From: SOIA01 sp050116035 | Lineage (GTDB): Bacteria; Acidobacteriota; Aminicenantia; Aminicenantales; Aminicenantaceae | DNA length: 15,264 nucleotides | Reading direction: 5' to 3' | Assembly: GCA_050116035.1 (NCBI GenBank) | Contig: JASFPJ010000043.1 | Span: 1-15,264, forward strand | Shown here: piece by piece, positions 13,582 to 15,264 of the stretch | How positions within the stretch are numbered: position 1 is the stretch's first letter | Layout of the letters: each line of letters starts with the position of its first letter | Notes under the pieces: model-generated | Told to the model about the DNA's origin: nothing | Database searches by the model: none | The model's input: only the letters and a program-made list of their open reading frames with translations | Made by a program: the position numbers and the translations under genes

Positions 13582-14622
13582 ATGAGCGGTACTCTCATGA
13601 GCGTTTGTGCACAGCAGGCAGAATCTCCCCTCCAAAGTGCAGGACTCCCCTATTGGACACTCTGGTTTCTCCTCTGCATCATCGCCCTTTTAACCTTTTT
13701 TATTTTTTTAAGGGATAAATCATTGAGACAGCGGCTGAATTTATTCTTTTCTCGGGCCAAACGAAGAATGGTGAAAATTCGTCTCCAAGCCAGACTCAAA
13801 AGAGAGAACCGCAAAAAAGAGGAGTTCATCAAAGAATTAGGACAAGAAGCCTGGACAGCGCGTGTTTCTGTTGAAAAGGGAGACAGAACAATTAAGGAAC
13901 TGAAAAATCTTGAAACTAAAGAGAACTCTTCACAAAAAGAACTGGAAGAAGCCGAGCTGAAAATTGAAAAACTCGAGGAACAAAACAACGCTGCTCTCAA
14001 GAAGCATGAAGACCAAATCCAGAAAACGGAAGACGAAATCAAGCCTATTAAAGAAAAAATGGCCGAAACAAAAGAAAAGGCAAAGCTCACTGAGCTCAGC
14101 CTCATCCAAAAACAGAAAGACATGGAATATGCTGAAAAAATTTTAGAGGCTGAAGAAAGGGCCGCTAAAGAGATGAAAGCCAGCCCAAAGCTTTCCGCTG
14201 AAGAGAAGAGAGCCAAGAAAAAAGAGGTCGCCGAGAATATAAAAAATCTGGAGAAGAAAAGAGAAAAAACGCGGACGGAACTCCAGGCTCTCAGGGAAAA
14301 AAAATCGGCCATGGAAATGGAAATAGACAAATTCCAAAAAAAGATACTAGAGAGCGAAAATAAAATAAAAAAAATTGAAAAAGAGAAACGAGAACAAACG
14401 CGGACTTTCCAGAAAGAAACCAAGGAATGGAAAAGGAGCAAAGAAAAGTCTCAAAAAAAGATAAAAGACATAGAAAGGCATAAAGAACCACTCTTCGAAA
14501 GCCTTGGGAAGTTAATCAACGAACACAGGATCGATGATAAAAACCTCACTCCCTTCTATTCCCAGATAGACAGGACAAACAAACGCATCAAAGAAGTCGA
14601 AGAGAACATTAAAAATCTATAG
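13582..14622 (+). CDS. Single-pass membrane protein with a very long coiled coil, function unknown
   Basis: A 346-residue protein that I do not recognise. A short N-terminus is followed by one hydrophobic segment (residues 24-43, YWTLWFLLCIIALLTFFIFL). A strongly basic stretch comes next (44-80), then about 260 residues of Glu/Lys-rich heptad-like sequence predicted to be coiled coil. By the positive-inside rule the coil is cytoplasmic and the N-terminus periplasmic. The end (FESLGKLINEHRIDDKNLTPFYSQID) is less repetitive and may be a small binding module. The ribosome site AAGGG lies at 13571-13575. It starts 41 bp after the peptidase gene and reads the same way, so co-transcription is possible. 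Similarity searches will tend to hit unrelated coiled coils, so function should not be inferred from those. Confidence 0.7.
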   Translation: MSGTLMSVCAQQAESPLQSAGLPYWTLWFLLCIIALLTFFIFLRDKSLRQRLNLFFSRAKRRMVKIRLQARLKRENRKKEEFIKELGQEAWTARVSVEKGDRTIKELKNLETKENSSQKELEEAELKIEKLEEQNNAALKKHEDQIQKTEDEIKPIKEKMAETKEKAKLTELSLIQKQKDMEYAEKILEAEERAAKEMKASPKLSAEEKRAKKKEVAENIKNLEKKREKTRTELQALREKKSAMEMEIDKFQKKILESENKIKKIEKEKREQTRTFQKETKEWKRSKEKSQKKIKDIERHKEPLFESLGKLINEHRIDDKNLTPFYSQIDRTNKRIKEVEENIKNL

Positions 14623-14641
14623 CCAGAAATCTTTAATTCCG

Positions 14642-14670
14642 TTTACTCCTTTCCTCATCCAGTTTAGAAT
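14642..14670 (+). promoter_or_regulatory. Candidate queH promoter, spaced for a leaderless transcript
   Basis: TTTACT (14642-14647, 4 of 6) and TAGAAT (14665-14670, 5 of 6) are separated by 17 bp. The -10 box ends 6 nt before ATG 14677, so the predicted transcription start is at or next to the A of the start codon. The start codon has no Shine-Dalgarno sequence ahead of it. Confidence 0.5.
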
Positions 14671-14676
14671 AAAATT

Positions 14677-15219
14677 ATGAACAGACCAAGAATCCTCGTG
14701 CATGTCTGCTGCGCTCCGGACGCGCTCTACGTTCTCGGATATCTCCGGGAAAATTATGAGGTCAGCGGGTACTTCTACAATCCGAATATCCATCCTGCCG
14801 AGGAATACAACATGAGGCTGGAAGAAACGAGAAAAGTGGCTCGAATCCTGAATGTTGACCTCATCGAAGAGGTCTACGACGATGAAAGGTGGTTCAAGAT
14901 CACTCAAAAATTCAAGGACGAACCTGAAAAGGGAAGAAGATGCGATGTTTGTTACGCCATGAGGCTCAAAAAAACAGCTCGAAAAGCCTCTGAATTGGGC
15001 TTCGACATGTTCACAACAGTGATGAGCCTCAGCCCGCTGAAGAAAGCGGATGTGCTCAACAGAATAGGAAAGATGTTTTCGCACAGGTTCCGCATAGACT
15101 TTTTAGAGGCCGATTTCAAAAAGAAGGACGGTTTCAAAAAAAGCGTGGAATTGAGCAAAAATCATGGAATCTTTCGCCAGAATTACTGCGGATGCCTCTA
15201 CAGTCAAAGAAAGAAATAA
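14677..15219 (+). CDS. queH: Epoxyqueuosine reductase QueH
   Basis: A 180-residue enzyme of the QueH (former DUF208) family. It reduces epoxyqueuosine in tRNA to queuosine, replacing the unrelated cobalamin enzyme QueG. Diagnostic cysteine pairs are all present: C11 and C12 in HVCCAPD, C89 and C92 in RCDVCYAMRL, and C171 and C173 in YCGCLYS. In this family these bind a [4Fe-4S] cluster and a nearby metal. Length and the order of motifs match the family. No other queuosine gene is in the window. The start is the only sensible ATG, and it lacks a ribosome site. A promoter-like sequence ends just before it. A dispersed repeat follows the stop codon. Confidence 0.95.
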   Translation: MNRPRILVHVCCAPDALYVLGYLRENYEVSGYFYNPNIHPAEEYNMRLEETRKVARILNVDLIEEVYDDERWFKITQKFKDEPEKGRRCDVCYAMRLKKTARKASELGFDMFTTVMSLSPLKKADVLNRIGKMFSHRFRIDFLEADFKKKDGFKKSVELSKNHGIFRQNYCGCLYSQRKK

Positions 15220-15223
15220 ATCA

Positions 15224-15261
15224 TTGTCATTGCGAGGAACGAAGTGACGTGGCAATCTCAT
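15224..15261. repeat. Dispersed palindromic repeat, well-preserved copy
   Basis: This copy starts 5 nt after the queH stop and matches copy A at 2102-2139 in 33 of 38 positions. It carries an internal inverted pair ATTGC (15229-15233) and GCAAT (15252-15256). The same orientation relative to the upstream gene is seen at both sites. It may continue past the window end. Confidence 0.8.
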
Positions 15262-15264
15262 AAG

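Noticed and set aside
13650..14441. A 263-codon open frame on the minus strand, rich in Ser and Phe
   Set aside because: It lies entirely opposite the Glu/Lys coiled-coil gene, and its composition is what the complement of GAA/AAA/AAG codons produces. No ribosome site or domain is visible.
1..15264. CRISPR arrays, tRNA/rRNA genes, transposase or integrase genes, defence systems
   Set aside because: I looked for regularly spaced repeats, tRNA-like cloverleaf ends, and mobile or defence enzyme motifs, and saw none.

Overview
The window looks like part of the chromosome of a strictly anaerobic, diderm (Gram-negative-type) bacterium with mid-range GC. The evidence is an oxygen-sensitive ferredoxin-linked 2-oxoacid oxidoreductase, an Fe-S class I fumarase, a radical-SAM ThiC, the oxygen-independent queuosine enzyme QueH, and an outer-membrane-type beta-barrel with a signal peptide. 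The gene style and the repeats would suit Acidobacteriota/Aminicenantia-like or deltaproteobacterial lineages, but that placement is inference. I see no phage, plasmid, CRISPR, tRNA or rRNA genes.

Layout. (1) 1-2095: the 3' part of thiC, cut by the window edge, overlapping an endonuclease IV-like TIM barrel gene. (2) 2096-2257: a degenerate cluster of a dispersed palindromic repeat. (3) 2258-3682: an aldehyde dehydrogenase. (4) 3683-3854: a MITE-like element with 29-bp terminal inverted repeats, followed at once by a consensus-like promoter for the next gene. (5) 3943-8071: central carbon metabolism, with the class I fumarase alpha subunit and then the four subunits of a pyruvate-type ferredoxin oxidoreductase in the order gamma, (328-bp gap), delta, alpha, beta. 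Delta-alpha and alpha-beta overlap by 4 nt. (6) 8264-9493: a TlpA/ResA-like thioredoxin and CcdA, a two-gene unit for moving reductant across the inner membrane, behind a very good promoter and a leader hairpin. (7) 9515-9623: a nested palindromic element between convergent ccdA and fabH. (8) 9630-10625 (minus): fabH. (9) 10710-14622: an envelope group made of an outer-membrane barrel, a secreted M14 zinc carboxypeptidase with a lysine-rich tail, and a single-pass membrane protein with a very long coiled coil. (10) 14677-15219: queH, probably leaderless, followed by another copy of the dispersed repeat at the window end.

Working together: the oxidoreductase would interconvert pyruvate (or another 2-oxoacid) and acyl-CoA with ferredoxin, and fumarase would supply the fumarate/malate branch. 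TlpA-CcdA would keep periplasmic thiols reduced. The barrel, peptidase and coiled-coil genes suggest an envelope or peptide-scavenging function, but nothing proves that they are linked. Most of the window is ordinary housekeeping. The most noteworthy items are three kinds of small palindromic or inverted-repeat elements in the gaps, the interrupted por operon, the fumarase alpha gene without its beta partner, and the uncharacterised barrel/peptidase/coiled-coil group.
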